Below, in pieces: positions 1-11,729 of a stretch of DNA of 64,000 nucleotides. The stretch is from Dendrophyllia cribrosa. Lineage: Eukaryota; Cnidaria; Anthozoa; Scleractinia; Dendrophylliidae. The notes below the pieces were generated by a model. That model made no database searches and was not told where the DNA came from. It was given only the letters and a program-made list of their open reading frames with translations. Position numbers and translations under genes: made by a program. Within the stretch, counting starts at the first letter, position 1. Every line of letters starts with the position of its first letter. The stretch covers positions 51,738,043 through 51,802,042 of the forward strand of contig JAJLRJ010000002.1 in the NCBI GenBank assembly GCA_024195265.1. The letters are read 5' to 3'.

Positions 1-170
1 TACAAGTTGCTTTCTTTATTTCCTGAATCAACTTAGCGAACAGTTTATTCCGCCATTTTGTTTGTTTTGACAAACTTTATTCGCCGATTAGTGAGTTAAT
101 CGACCTCGCTAGGTGGATTAAATTGAACCCTTATTTTATCCCTTGAACAGAACCTAATCAAAGGATAAAT

Positions 171-176
171 TTTATT
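171..176 (-). promoter_or_regulatory. Possible polyadenylation signal of PLA2G15
   Basis: TTTATT on the plus strand is AATAAA on the gene strand, about 190 nt after the stop codon. The rest of 1-361 shows only repeated GATTAATC/TAATCGA words, probably an old dispersed repeat, and no coding sequence. Confidence 0.35.
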
Positions 177-361
177 CCTCGATTAGGCTGATTTAATCGT
201 GGGTTAGCGTTAAGTTAATCAGCTTTTCAGGAACCGGGGCCTGCATAACATGAGATGGATTAATCCCTGATACTCCTTAGTACAAACCTTCCACTTTTAT
301 CCTGGTAGCCCGTAAAGATACTTTTAACCTATTAAAAACCACCAACATCAGTACGATATCT

Positions 362-766
362 TCAGTCCATTGTAGTGATTAGATTCTTTACATATTCAAT
401 CACCCTGGAATCTCCAATTATCCCCATATGCTCCGCCTTGGAAAACGACTTGATCACCACCTCTTGTTTTTGTTTGCCCACAAAGCTGTGACAAGCCTGC
501 AGGCTGCGGATGTTGACTGTGCCGTCGCCATCTCCAAATATGGTCTTGGGAAATGTGTCAGGAAACTCGTCTTTCCCATAAAGGAACTTTTCGGGGGTAT
601 CTAGACCAGTGCCGTAGAGACAATGCAGGGTAACATTGGGTGGATCGTCAATCCAGACCGGTGGGACCTGCCCAGTAATGTTAATGGCGTCTGGGTATCC
701 GATATCTAGAAAGAACTGCTTTAAGTTACTCAGCGAGTAGTTCCGATTGACTGTTTGGATAATAAC
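362..766 (-). CDS. PLA2G15: PLA2G15 exon 5 (catalytic Asp and His, stop)
   Basis: The acceptor is gttcag ending at 767, phase 0. The exon encodes VIIQTVNRNYSL, DIGYPDAI, LHCLYGTGLDTP, FGDGDGTVN (Asp347) and KAEHMG (His379), ending ITTMD and TGA at 364-362. One in-frame ATG lies upstream in the intron but is not used. Asn-x-Thr glycosylation sites occur at NIT (295) and NVT (310). Confidence 0.95.
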   Translation of the reverse strand, partial: VIIQTVNRNYSLSNLKQFFLDIGYPDAINITGQVPPVWIDDPPNVTLHCLYGTGLDTPEKFLYGKDEFPDTFPKTIFGDGDGTVNIRSLQACHSFVGKQKQEVVIKSFSKAEHMGIIGDSRVIEYVKNLITTMD

Positions 767-3700
767 CTGAACAAAACAAGAAACATAAAAAAACACTGTT
801 GTAACCATGTTGTACTAAACCAGAAACACATAAGTGGATTGAAACGTGTAACGCGCATTCACAGTTTCCGAATATTCATTTTTTGCTTAGTACCATATTT
901 GGAAACCTCTCGGTCCAGGGAGATTGGAAGCAAGTTGTTCTAGCGAATTGATTGGTTCATATTTTTATCTTGATTTTCCAAATATGGCTGTAACAACTTC
1001 TTAGGAATTGAATAATCGGAAGCTTGTTTTGAAGCGTACAAGAGGCAGTTGCACGTTTCAACCCACTTATGGGTTTCTGACTAAACTTAACATTTAGAGC
1101 AGTCAGAGCAGTTTTCAATAGGCCATTTTCACGATGACGTCATATGACTACAACTACCAGAATCCTTCAGTTTTTTGTTTTGTAGTGCAAATTAGGGCTA
1201 TTGTTATTTAAACCGCACTGGGATTACAAAATTTAAATAAAGGAAAAACGAAATGAATTCTGGTAGTTGTAGTAAAAAAGTTGAAATGCGAAACTAAAGC
1301 AATTGCAAAATTACTTTTGACACTAAATTTTAAACTGCTCAAATAGAGCATCATTGCTATTGATACATCTGAATAATGCTGTAAAATTTACATAATTCTG
1401 TTGCACAAACTGGTATAATAAAACTGGGAAGGTTTGTTAATTTCATTGTTTCTAAAGAAAATTGTCAAACATTGTTACATAATAGTTGCTTAAAAACTGA
1501 TGTTTATTTGTCAAACGGGCCCCTGGTAGTTGTATTAATACGGTTCCAGTGTAACTCGATGTAATTTAACTAATTAAACCTTAAACTCCCAAGAATGCCA
1601 AACATAAAAAGTTAAGAAAAATTCCAAATTTTTAAAAAAATTAAAAGTTGTTTTTTGGGATTCTTCTGCGGTTAAAAGCGATTTCAAATCAACGTTTCAG
1701 CCAGTTTAACTAGCCTTCTTCAGGAAATTAAGAAAATTAAAAGTCAATATGGTGGACATGTAATATATTTGAAAAACAAATGGTACCATGCAAAAGAACT
1801 GCTGAAGTGGTTTCAATTGAATGGTTACATCATAGGATTTCATCCACAGACAATTGACTCTGGGGTTAAAAGGGTTAGAAGATAGATCATGGTAACTTTA
1901 AGACAACAAAACCAACTCTACCTCTTCAGAATCCCAGAAATCTTTGCTAGGCAACAGGAAAGCTGAGCTTTCGTAAGTCCTTAGAACTGGCCTAAGATTC
2001 AGTGGTTCAACAACTACATCCGGCAAACCCAAGCTTGTCCCTGAAGCATATATTCGCATAAGCTTCGCGGTACCTGCCCAAGCACCTGCGATAGTGACCC
2101 AGACTTTGATGTGGGTGTCTTTCCAGTCCTGGGACATCTTGCTAAGAAAGAAATGGGTGTATGGGCAGCCAAGGCTATGGGACAATAGAATCACTCTCGT
2201 TTTATTGTTCTTGATGTAGGTGTCTTCAACCAGAGCTTTTAAATTTGTAAAGTACTCGTGAGCAGAATCTGTATCAAAGTAAACACAAATAAAGGTTATA
2301 ATTTCTATATGACTGGTTGACATGGCAGGGCAAATTTTTGTAACCACTGTAAACTCAACATTAACAGTAAACAGAGGCAGATCCAGGAATTTTTGATTGC
2401 GGGGTCCAAACTTTGATTTCGAAACACTCCCCCCCCCCCCCCAGTTGCAGTTTAGTTTAGTGGCAAAATGCAACACGCCCCCCTCAGGGTCCCCCCCCCC
2501 ACCCCCCCCGGATCCACCACTGGTAAAGCAAAACCAAAGAAAACTCAATTGAAAACTGCCCGAAACAAATAAAACATACTTGGTGCATATCTGAAGTCAA
2601 ACGGGGCAGCTCGCAATGACACACCATCCTTAAGTCCAATCTTTTCAAGGGCATCTACCATGTCGGCAAAATACTCCCCTGGGTGATACAATGAGGGATC
2701 CAAATAAGACACTGCCTTGACTGAGCCAAAATCTGGAACTTGCACCTCTACTCCAGGTGAATTGCCCATCTTTTTAGAGGAGTCATTGTAAGCAAGTCTG
2801 AAAGATATAAATGATTCAAAGTGGTAAATTAAAGGCTCTTATGAGCCAACTTGTGTATACAAAAAAACTTGGAGAACAATCTGTTCCAGGTGCAACATAG
2901 TGAGGACTCTCCTAGGCCTGCCGTCGTGCTGCTTCTAGCAATTTGTATTTCCGTTTTTTTTCTTTTTTAATTTTCTTGTTTATATATTAGTAGCTTTAGT
3001 TATTAATTTTTATTAACGAGGAATCCACTGCAATTGGCTAGGCTGTAGTGGTCTCCCGGCCTAATAATTTTATTGCTGCGAGCCCCCAGGCGAGTAGCAC
3101 ACTAATCTTTGGTTTGCCTGTAGTTCCTTGGGTTCCCTGCACCTTATGTTATGCAGGCGGCAGTCTCGATTTTTGTTTGTCACGATGATTTTGAGCAAGC
3201 GTACGTCCAGCGGTGTCATCATAACTTAGATGCGCCTGGCTCTGGATGCATCTTTCGCTGTCCATAGCACGTGCTCGCTTCTATTCTTCGATTTCAAAGT
3301 AAGTGTTTCTATTTGCAAATGTATCATGCAAAATTCAAACTTATTTGTTGCTGGAAGCATTCATCAAGGTCATGAACGATTTAGTGACATTTCACAGGGA
3401 AGGCAATGTTCTTTTATGAGTTTTTCAGCGTTGTTACGTGCTCAGAGTTTGCCGATTTAACAGTGGATCACAAAGAACTACTTATAATATAATGGTATGT
3501 AATTTGAAAATGATGGTAATTGACCCAATAAATAAATTTATGAAATTATCAAAATCTGTATGTACATTTACTGTTTCAGTTATGTTTTACTGCCCAGCAT
3601 CTGCTCGCAGCATTATCATTACACTCTGTAACCTCTAGTATATATACGTTTTTGTACTCTAGTTAGGCAAAGTTAAATTTAAATAAATAAATAAACTTTC

Positions 3701-4070
3701 GGACCTTCCCCTCTCCTAGGTCTTTTGCTCTTACACCAAACTTTCACCCGCCTGCATCCAGCTACCCACCCTTCTTTCCCTCCAATGCTAGTGCTGTTCC
3801 CATTACATTTTGTGGGCTCAATGTTTACAGCTGATTGAGTGAGTGAATATTTCTAGTAAAATGTTAGAAATTTTTCAATGCTTTGCATATTCATGCTTTA
3901 AAAAGGTTAAACAGGCTTTGCAAAAATTGGTAAATTTGGTTATTAGCCTTTCCTTATACTAGAGACAAGAGTTAGGAATCGAAGCTGTCAAATCTAAGAG
4001 CAAAAATGCATCTTTCAAATCTGTACTCAATGTCAAACACTTTCAGGGGCAGATCGAGGAATTTCTAAAA

Positions 4071-4119
<49 letters not shown>

Positions 4120-6806
4120 GTACACCTTAACTTTCCTTGCCATGGGCGTGGATGGCAAGCGCTGTAGGCACGATCTTCTAGGGGGGTTCAGGGGCATGCT
4201 CCTCGCAGAAAATAGTTTTGATTTCACCCTAAAAAATGCCATTTCCAGCATTCCTGAGACATTATCTCTTCCTACATGTAACTTGTCAATTATTGGTGAA
4301 AGTGAAACAACTTGGTATAAAACAATTTAATTCTATCATTTTTATGAGCCACAAGGGGGAGACAAGAAGAGTCAAGCAATTTAAAAAAAAAAAAATGCTG
4401 CTCAAAGGGGGGGGGGGGGGGGGGGGGGGGGGGTTGCAACCCCCTCAACTCCTCCCCTGGATCCACCCCTTTTCACATTGCCATGTTTCCAATAACAAAT
4501 GCATAACTATGCTGTTCCACAGGTAAACTGCACACAAACCACATGTACTTGATTCACTATGACTAATGGCTAGCACTGAAACATCAGCTTTTGAATCTCC
4601 TTAAAGTGGTCACATGTTTCACTTCTAAATTGTCCAGTACTTTCTCAGGATATTTAAAACTGTGTTCACAATAAACAGAACTTCGTAAGATTTAATGGTT
4701 AAAAAACAAGTTTTGAAAGCTCACTTGATGTTGTCAGCCCAGCAATCAATAACCTCTGGCAACAAAGATTCCACACTTAGCCATAAATCAAACCACGAAC
4801 TTGAAGTCTTCTCACACCAGATGTGTGACGATGTTGATTTGTGAATGCGAGCCTGAAGCTGACTTCCACCATCTCCAGGAACTAGAGTCAACAAAGTAAA
4901 TAAAAATAATGACACTTGGGGATGGCACAGTCATGTGGTTTCTTCTGCTTTTGTAAGGAGTTTAAAGCTACAGTGTGTGGTTGCAGAAAATATCTATACC
5001 TCCTTCATGGAAACTTATATGAAATTCTGAGGTGGAGGGTGGTCCCAAAAGCCAAAGTTTTCAAGGGAAAGTATGAAGCTAAACTGGAATTTTCAAAGGG
5101 GGAGACATCTAAACCAAAAACCTTCCATGGGAGGGGACATACAGTGTATAACTATATGGATATTTTCTGGAACAACACAATCAGAGGTTTCATTAGAAGC
5201 CGGCAACCGGCGAATTCCGCCGGCTACTTACTAAATTATCGCCGCCTACTTTTCGATTAATTTCACTGAAGTTGATGCCCAGAATGCTGGAAATGCCATT
5301 TCCAATGTCCTAGAGGAAAGGGGACTTATGGCCCCTTTGTTGCCAATGCCGTCTATTTTATAAATATTGCCACTTACTCTTAATTTTATTGAAACCCCTG
5401 CACAATACAAGGCTTGTATTAATAATGGTAACAACACTGAGTGGTCAATAATAACAATAATAACAAAATCAATTTATATTGCGCATGTTACATTTGAATA
5501 TGTTCACATGCGCATAAAATTTTTTCAGCTTTAACCAACTACAGATCTACAATTGACAAGATAAAAATTTACAGGATAAAAGTTACAAGATAAAAATAAA
5601 CAAATTAAAAATTTTGAAATTTTGAAACCATCAACAAATTACTGTCGAATAAACAATAAGTAGTCAATAAAAAATTAATTATTAAAAGCTACATGTAGCC
5701 TAAAAAGGTGCGTCTTTAATGCTACTTTAAATGCTAAAATGCTTGTGATAGAGTGAATGGATGTTGGCGGATTATTCCAATTTTTTTTTGCTACTAGGTG
5801 GCAAATGTTGGAGCAATACACTTTGGCTTGTAGTCATGCATGTAGCAGGAGTTAGACTTGTTTAAACATAAGAGGTACATGTGCAGTAGTTAGGTAGTTA
5901 AACCTTTTAAGCCCCATTTCATTTATCTCAAGTTCAACTTTATTGTGTATAATTTACATGGTGAACACTTATAACAACAAACTGATTATGTGGAAAGAAT
6001 CAACTGGCGTACATAATTCAAATTCCAAACCACTCTTGGGGTATTTTTATAGTATTCAATGACATACAAACAATATAAGCTTATACAAAAATACATTATA
6101 AAATGCTTGAGGAAATTTGAGTGCTATGATCGGTTAAACTAAGTTCATTATAACTTGATAAACAAGAAGCTGTACACAGCTTGAAATCGTGGCATCTCTA
6201 TTAAATCCAGTGGATTAGTTAGTGCTTTTTGCTTTCTCAAGTGATATGACATCACTTTCCAGTGTGGTCATTTTTATCTCATGAATATGCAATTATACAA
6301 TGCAATATACAATTTTTGTAGCAAATGTGATGAAAATTAAAGATTAACGATGACATAATAGGCCTCTTACATAACCTCATATAAAAGTAAGCTTATATTA
6401 CCGGTATGTCGTTTCACACTGCGTAAAATTATGATTACTTTGCCGGCTAGTGGTTTACGTAAACAGTTTTGTTTATATATTTTACGTCTTTTTAATTTTT
6501 ATGCTCATTACCAAAATGGAAATGTTACAATGTAACAACTTATCTAAGTCATTGCTATTCCAAAAGATTTCTTTCTGAATTGGTACAGCATTGATCTGGA
6601 TAAGGTTTCAATTTACTCAGGACTTTTCCAATATGCATGCTGTTCTTGCGATCGATCGGTTTTGAAAAAGAACATTGCTCTCACATAAAACAATGAAGCT
6701 GTAAACAAATGCGATCGCTATAAAACTTACCAATAATCAGTGGTGTCTGTGCACTCAAAACGGCCAAGTTGCTGAGAAGCAAAACCAAACTTTTAAGGCA
6801 GAACAT
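362..6806 (-). CDS. PLA2G15: Lysosomal phospholipase A2 group XV (LCAT-like), complete gene of 5 exons
   Basis: Coding exons in transcription order are 6806-6731, 4881-4725, 2797-2580, 2268-1922 and 766-362. They total 1203 nt, giving 400 residues plus TGA. All junctions are GT-AG and the phases (1, 2, 1, 0) agree. The N-terminus is a hydrophobic signal peptide (about residues 1-20), then an IIVPGDGG oxyanion-type motif (residues 24-31). Cys48 and Cys72 match the lid-region disulphide of the family. The nucleophile is Ser182 in HSLG. The acid is Asp347 in FGDGDGTVN, and the base is His379 in AEHMG. Length and order match vertebrate PLA2G15 (about 412 residues), an acidic phospholipase/transacylase of the lysosome lumen that hydrolyses phospholipids. 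It lies head-to-head with topoisomerase I. LCAT itself is the alternative, but the lysosomal paralogue fits better in length and motif spacing. Confidence 0.95.
1104..1340. mobile_element. Nested short inverted-repeat elements in PLA2G15 intron 4
   Basis: The inner element at about 1147-1273 has inverted ends ACTACAACTACCAGAATCC and GAATTCTGGTAGTTGTAGT. It sits inside an older copy whose ends read AGAGCAGTTTTCAATA and TTTAAACTGCTC. The outer family (AGCGGTTTTCAAT...) recurs at 37373-37650 and 46081-46400. Confidence 0.55.
1576..1877 (-). repeat. Single-unit copy of the 88-bp repeat family
   Basis: It contains one 88-bp-type unit (GGTACCATGCAAAAG, GGTTACATCATAGGATTTC) bounded by CTTAAACTCCCAAGA and GACTCTGGGGTTAAAAGGG. 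The same unit and ends occur in arrays at 18475-18861 and 43034-43712. It carries an unrelated insertion in the middle. Confidence 0.6.
1922..2268 (-). CDS. PLA2G15: PLA2G15 exon 4 (nucleophile serine)
   Basis: The acceptor is gatacag ending at 2269 and the donor is GAAGAG/gtagag at 1922/1921. The exon carries VILLSHSLGCPYTHFFL, with Ser182 as the nucleophile. It then carries the W-x-T-I-A-G-A-W-A-G loop and the segment leading to FLLPSKDFWDSEE. Upstream sequence in the same open frame (to 2548) is intron and contains a transposon with C-tracts, not protein. Confidence 0.95.
2372..2522 (-). mobile_element. CAGTGG-ended MITE with 5-bp target duplication
   Basis: The ends CAGAGGCAGATCC (plus) and CAGTGGTGGATCC (minus) form imperfect terminal inverted repeats. 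A perfect 5-bp direct repeat GTAAA flanks it at 2367-2371 and 2523-2527. The interior has several C/G homopolymer runs. No protein is encoded. CAG-initiated ends with short duplications suggest a hAT-type non-autonomous element; the superfamily assignment is inference. Confidence 0.8.
2580..2797 (-). CDS. PLA2G15: PLA2G15 exon 3
   Basis: The acceptor is ctttcag ending at 2798 and the donor is CCAA/gtatgt at 2580/2579. The exon encodes LAYNDSSKK, GVEVQVPDFG, YLDPS and RAAPFDFRYAP. These are the conserved central strands of the LCAT/PLA2G15 fold; the RAPxDWRRAP-like segment precedes the nucleophile elbow. It enters in phase 2 and leaves in phase 1; the split codon becomes Asn151. Confidence 0.93.
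2840..3720. other. Non-coding part of PLA2G15 intron 2 with an (AAAT)n tail
   Basis: No exon-like sequence is seen. The run AAATAAATAAATAAA at 3681-3695 could be the 3' tail of a truncated non-LTR retrotransposon, but no reverse-transcriptase coding was found, so this stays a guess. Confidence 0.25.
4044..4472 (+). mobile_element. Poly-G-bearing MITE, CAGGGGCAGATC ended
   Basis: It starts CAGGGGCAGATCGAGGAATT and ends TGGATCCACCCCTT, like the element at 2372-2522. It contains an uninterrupted run of 47 G (4071-4117) and another of 27 G (4407-4433). A clear target duplication is not visible, so the right boundary is uncertain. The internal segment GGGGGGTTCAGGGGCATGC is G-rich as well. Confidence 0.55.
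4725..4881 (-). CDS. PLA2G15: PLA2G15 exon 2 (oxyanion motif and lid cysteines)
   Basis: The acceptor is ctctag at 4887-4882 and the donor is CAA/gtgagc at 4725/4724. The exon encodes VPGDGGSQLQARI, Cys48, and LLPEVIDCWADNIK with Cys72. This matches the beginning of the alpha/beta hydrolase fold and the disulphide-bounded lid of lysosomal phospholipase A2. It enters in phase 1 and leaves in phase 2. Confidence 0.93.
4926..6730. other. PLA2G15 intron 1, no gene seen
   Basis: AT-rich sequence without a convincing exon. A short GC-rich palindromic patch (GCCGGCAACCGGCGAATTCC) lies near 5200. Nothing else recognised. Confidence 0.4.
6731..6806 (-). CDS. PLA2G15: PLA2G15 exon 1 (signal peptide)
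   Basis: The ATG is at 6806-6804. The exon encodes Met-Phe-Cys-Leu-Lys, a Leu/Val-rich hydrophobic core, Ser-Ala-Gln, and then TPLII. It ends G/gtaag at 6731/6730, phase 1, so the split Val codon is completed by exon 2. The hydrophobic stretch is a typical cleavable signal peptide, expected for a lysosomal or secreted glycoprotein. The exon is too short to stand out as an open frame and is recognised by phase and family alignment. Confidence 0.85.
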
Positions 6807-8473
6807 TGCTCCGAAACTTGGCCAACGGCCCAAAGCCGCTCGACGCTCACTTTCTTCTTTGTTTCAGTTTCCTGCGTCAGCGGTACCTATAGACAGCGGC
6901 CGTTGACCCTCCCCTTCACACTCCTCCCTGTTCTTAGTTCCTCATCAGGTGGTTCCAAGAGGGACCTTGTCCTTCAAATTTTTACCTACCCTCATGGGTA
7001 AAGACTATCATCAAGAGAATTCTCACTGCTATGAAACAAAATATGGCAAAACGATATGGTGAAAAAACAAACATAAATAAAAAAAATACGAGTGCTTCCA
7101 TCTGATCATAGCTCTGGTTTGAATTTCCAAATAATTTCAATGAATCACGGAAAATAGATTTTCGGTTTTGTTAGGAGTTTCGGTTCTTAAATAACAGGAT
7201 TCGAAGTTTCGTAACTGTTCACCATTTTCATACCAAATACTGAAATTTCAAAACAGTATCGGGTATCCGGGAAACCTTTTCACTGTCAACCACCTAGACC
7301 AACGGACGAACCAATCAAAACGGACCTTGCAAACAGCCAGTATTTACTATAGGTACAGAAAACCAGTTTACTATTGTGCTTCGTGCTCTAATTCAACGCT
7401 TTGCGCTGCTAGAATCTCGTGGGTTTACTGTGGGCTATCATGCGTAGAACATGAACTGGCAACTAGCCTGCGGAGTTTTTAGACTCTAAGTCTCAGGTGC
7501 AGGAAAAAGACTTTCAGATACGATGGAAGCCATTGTCACCACTCGAGTCTCCGAGGCCCCGACAGTTTTACGTTTCTCTTTTTGTTTTTCATTCTTTTTT
7601 GTTTTCGTATTTTTGGCTTGCTTCCAAGGCATCAAGCATCGAGCAAAACCGATCGAGAACGCGCGCGATCACGGAAGTTTGTATGAGACGCTCTTTAGTA
7701 GGCCGCTTGTCAACCAATTCCTTCCTCCCCCAACACACAAAAGACGTCCACCTAGGAGTATGGACAACTACAAGAGCAACAATCTTCTTCGGCAAATGCA
7801 CTTATGAAACGATTTGATAAAAAAGCAAGGCTGATAAACGGTACGGAAACGACTATATTTGTAAAATATCCAATATTTCGAAAGGCACTGCCTTTCTTCT
7901 TCAGGGTCTTAAAGATAATGACTCGTATAGCGTAATGACTCTTAAATGCACTTATCATCACCCCAGGGGTACGGGATGGGGTGTCTCAGGGGCATAGGTG
8001 GAAACTCGCGGGGCTTCCACACTTTCTAAACCAGTTTTTATTTTTAAGGAAGCGGTTGAATTAGATCAAAGACGGTCTGGATGATAAATCCGTGAGATGA
8101 CCAACCAAGCTGGGCGGAATTGTGATGCTACAATGCAAAATTTCATTTGGATCATTTGCTCGGGGTTTCCCCCAGAAATTACCGCTGATATAAAATTACG
8201 CGAACCACTAAACCAGCAAAATACCCAACGTTATAGATTGCTAGCCTGCGCACACATATACAGACTATCGATTGCATACCTCGCCTTGTTAAAATTATGT
8301 AACCTTGCGGGCGTAAAATTCCTTTGGGGTCCCCACGGGGTATTCTGGTCCCTTGATCACGTGGTCTTTACGCCTGCGTACTAGCTGTTAGTGGAGACTT
8401 AGCGTTTTCTTTGTCCTTTGCTTTTCGTGCGAGAGCGACACTTAGAAAAAATTTCGTCCAAATTTAAGCCAGA
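6807..8473. promoter_or_regulatory. Divergent intergenic region between PLA2G15 and TOP1
   Basis: Both start codons face away from this 1667-bp segment, so it should hold both promoters. An E-box CACGTG is at 8358-8363, 111 bp upstream of the TOP1 start codon. Open frames around 7497-7961 show no family motif, and the strand overlap pattern suggests chance. A TATA box cannot be assigned with confidence. Confidence 0.5.
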
Positions 8474-8515
8474 ATGAACGGAGAAACCACCCAACATCTC
8501 TTCCAAGTAAAACAC
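8474..8515 (+). CDS. TOP1: TOP1 exon 1, start codon
   Basis: ATG AAC GGA GAA with A at -3, and an in-frame TAA nine bases upstream. It ends CAC/gtaagc in phase 0. An earlier donor (CAA/gtaaaa) would shift the frame relative to exon 2, so the later one was chosen. Confidence 0.8.
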
Positions 8516-11208
8516 GTAAGCATTCATTTTTAAGATTTTTTGATGTAGATATATTTGGTGAATATTACTGTGTTCTCTGTCGATTTTTTCTATGCTTCAT
8601 AAGAGGCTTTGTGTCTAAAGAGCAATATTTCTTGCAGTCGGCGAGTGAAGAGGGTCTATCGGAAGACGATGACGTTCCTTTGGTGAGTGCCGATTCGATT
8701 TCTTTCGGAAATATTTTTGTTGAGAAAAATGTGACCTGTTTTTATAATTTTCACCTAACGTCATTGACAAAGCTTTTGATGAACTGAACGCAATCGTGGT
8801 TTATTCTATTTTAGGCGCAGAGAACGCAAAAGCCGGTCGGGAACGAAGGTAAGCTTTAGATCGACCGCTCATCCAATTCTTTGAATCAATACTTTTTAAC
8901 GCGAACTCATTTCGCTGCAGTGATTTATTGTCTCTTAAATTTCCTGCTGAAGGTTGGTGCAGATTTTGGGTACTCATGTTTTTTTTTTTAATCAAAACCA
9001 ATATATGGAAAGTAAGCTTACATTTATATATTGCCTGAAGAATTGTGTTGAATATTTCTTTGAACACCGGATCGGAGCACATGTAAAGCGGTTTATTCTA
9101 CCCCCATTGCTTGGCATGCCAGCAATCTGCCCCTGCCCAGATCATAAAAGGAAGTTAATCTTCTTCTTTCACAAATGATTCAAGCGATCTTCCTTATTTG
9201 GATTCAACTTTCAAACCGGGAAATCGACAGTTAAATTGACAAAATGTGATTTTCTGTTCTTGAGAGACTCGCGCAAGGCCCGGGAAGTGTTTCACGGATC
9301 CAAGGCCTAAATCTTGATGTCGATTTCTTGTCCATTTTGCCGATCGGTCATAATTGTTTCCAACGCATTTAGTGTTGTTGAGCTTTACTTGAATTAGAGA
9401 TCGACTCATTCTTGGGCAATCAACTTGTTAAAAGCTACGAAAAGTCATTCTGTGATTTACCGGGCCCTATAGACATCGTGAAAGAAAATTAAGCTTACGT
9501 CTTTCGAACTTATCTGACAAAGCGAACTTGATATATTGTTTCCTTGTGTACGTCAACTTCTCAACTTGTAAAAACAAGTTTACATTATGGCGATGTCTTC
9601 ATCTCTTTGCGTAGGTCCCGACAGGAAAAAGATCAAGCTGCAATCCCCTCACGTAAGTAATCTTTTAATAATCTCACTCACCGAAGCTTTTTCTAGGCTT
9701 CACCTTGGATCGTTGTGCCGACATATGAAAACGTTTTCATTTGGTTTTGTATCACGAACTTAGCATGCGTGTTCACTCACGTTTTGTTTTGTCTTCATGT
9801 TGGTTTGATTTAAATCAATGGATTTGCTGATTTCGCCGCAAGCAGCGTGGTGGAAGGTAAGCCGGATAAATCTGTTCGGTCAAATGGACATTTTGTTTCT
9901 TTTGAACTAGAACTTAATTGTGTGCTTTGCATGTGAATTTCAAAGCGACAATTGGTTCCTTTCAGGGAGTGGGGACGGTGGGTTCTTGAAGACAGAAAAT
10001 CTGCACTTTTAGGTTTATGTTTGCAAAGATAAAAAATCTTACATAAAGTTTGTCATATTTTTCAAGGTTAAAATTATCGTCAAGCTCTGGCTGTGTCATT
10101 AAAAAAATCATTGGGATGTGGTGCAGCTGTTGTGTTCATTGTCACTAGGGGTAGAGAGGGGTTTATATTGTCCATTGGATTCATTATTTAAATTGTTTAC
10201 AAATTGAATAATTCATACCATTATGCCACTGACAAATAAATAAATTTTGTTTATCTATATCCAATCTTTTCTTAATTAATTAACATGATATGTTTGATTA
10301 TTGAAAAAATCAGATATAGATCAACAAGATGCATATATTAATATTTTCCATTGTAAACTCTACCATACATTTTTGAAATAGGATAAACATGGCATGAAAT
10401 GAAAAGTTTGTATGAAGGAAAAAATGGAAATTTTCCAATATTTATAATTTCTTAAAAAAAAAACTAAAATCTGAAAATAATGTAAGTGAATTGAAAACTT
10501 CAGATACCAGATAATAGATTTTTCTATTCAAATTTGAAATGTGTATCTGGGCTGAAAGTCATATCAAATTATTATTTTCTTCCATACATTTGTCTGTAAA
10601 ACATGTCAATAGTGAGAGAGAGAGTTCCAGTTAAGGCCCAGACATACGGTGGAACGTTTCTTGCAATGTTGCGCGCAACAAGATTTTTTAGGGGTGTCAC
10701 ACAATGCAATTTGGTTGCAAGAAAAGTTGCCCGGCATGTTCGGGTCTTGAGCGTAAACTCTGATGAACAACATAGCATCGAAGCAGAGACAGTAAAATGA
10801 CAATGCAAGGGCCCCAACGAAAACTACCGTGGCGAGTTAGGTTCCCTCATTAAATATTGTTATTATTATTTTTACAACGAACGATAAGATGATTCCATGA
10901 AATTGCTAACTTGCACAAAACTCCAACAGCCGCATGCAAACCTTGCAAAATTGCAAAATAAAAAATGAAATTTAGATTTGGGACATACACATCCCCCCCA
11001 AACAGGGCCTCATAAGCAAGTTGTACAGACAAATGTATGGAAATATTTAAATGTCATTTTAACATTAAGTAATGCTTCACATAAGAACTATAGTAAACTT
11101 CATTGTTCTGCAGCATTGGCTCTCTCCCACATAGAATATCTTTGATTTCAAGAATAGAGGAGGGGCTAATTATTATATTTCATTATAACTAGAAATAGTG
11201 TTCACTAT

Positions 11209-11240
<32 letters not shown>

Positions 11241-11697
11241 GATGTGTATTGAATATAAATACTGTGCATACGACTGTTGAAAAATTAACGTTTCAAGTAT
11301 TTTATTGAGGTTAACATCCATGTAAGTAGTCGACATATTTATCTGTAAATTTGACAATGAAATCTATTACAATCATATAGTATTGTATTTATATTCTGTG
11401 TAACAGCAACATATTGTATGTTATTAAATTCGTGTAATTTTTGAAAGAAAAAAAAAGAAACAAAAAACAGGTCACCAGAAACCATTACAACAATAACCAA
11501 ACTTGCAACAATGTATTTGTAGACAATATAATGATCTGACAATATCGATGCAACTCTGAGTTTTCAGTGTTACAAACGTTTGAGTTGAGATTTATCATTC
11601 TGTTCTGAGATATTCAGTGCGATCTGTTGGATCGAGTCTGTCGACCCCGTTGCTGACCTGTGTCTGACAAACCAAATTTATTCAGTACTGTTGAATG

Positions 11698-11729
<32 letters not shown>

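Noticed and set aside
2269..2548. Extension of the PLA2G15 exon 4 frame upstream with Gly-rich residues
   Set aside because: This is intron; the Gly codons come from the C/G runs of the MITE, and the family alignment starts at the acceptor.
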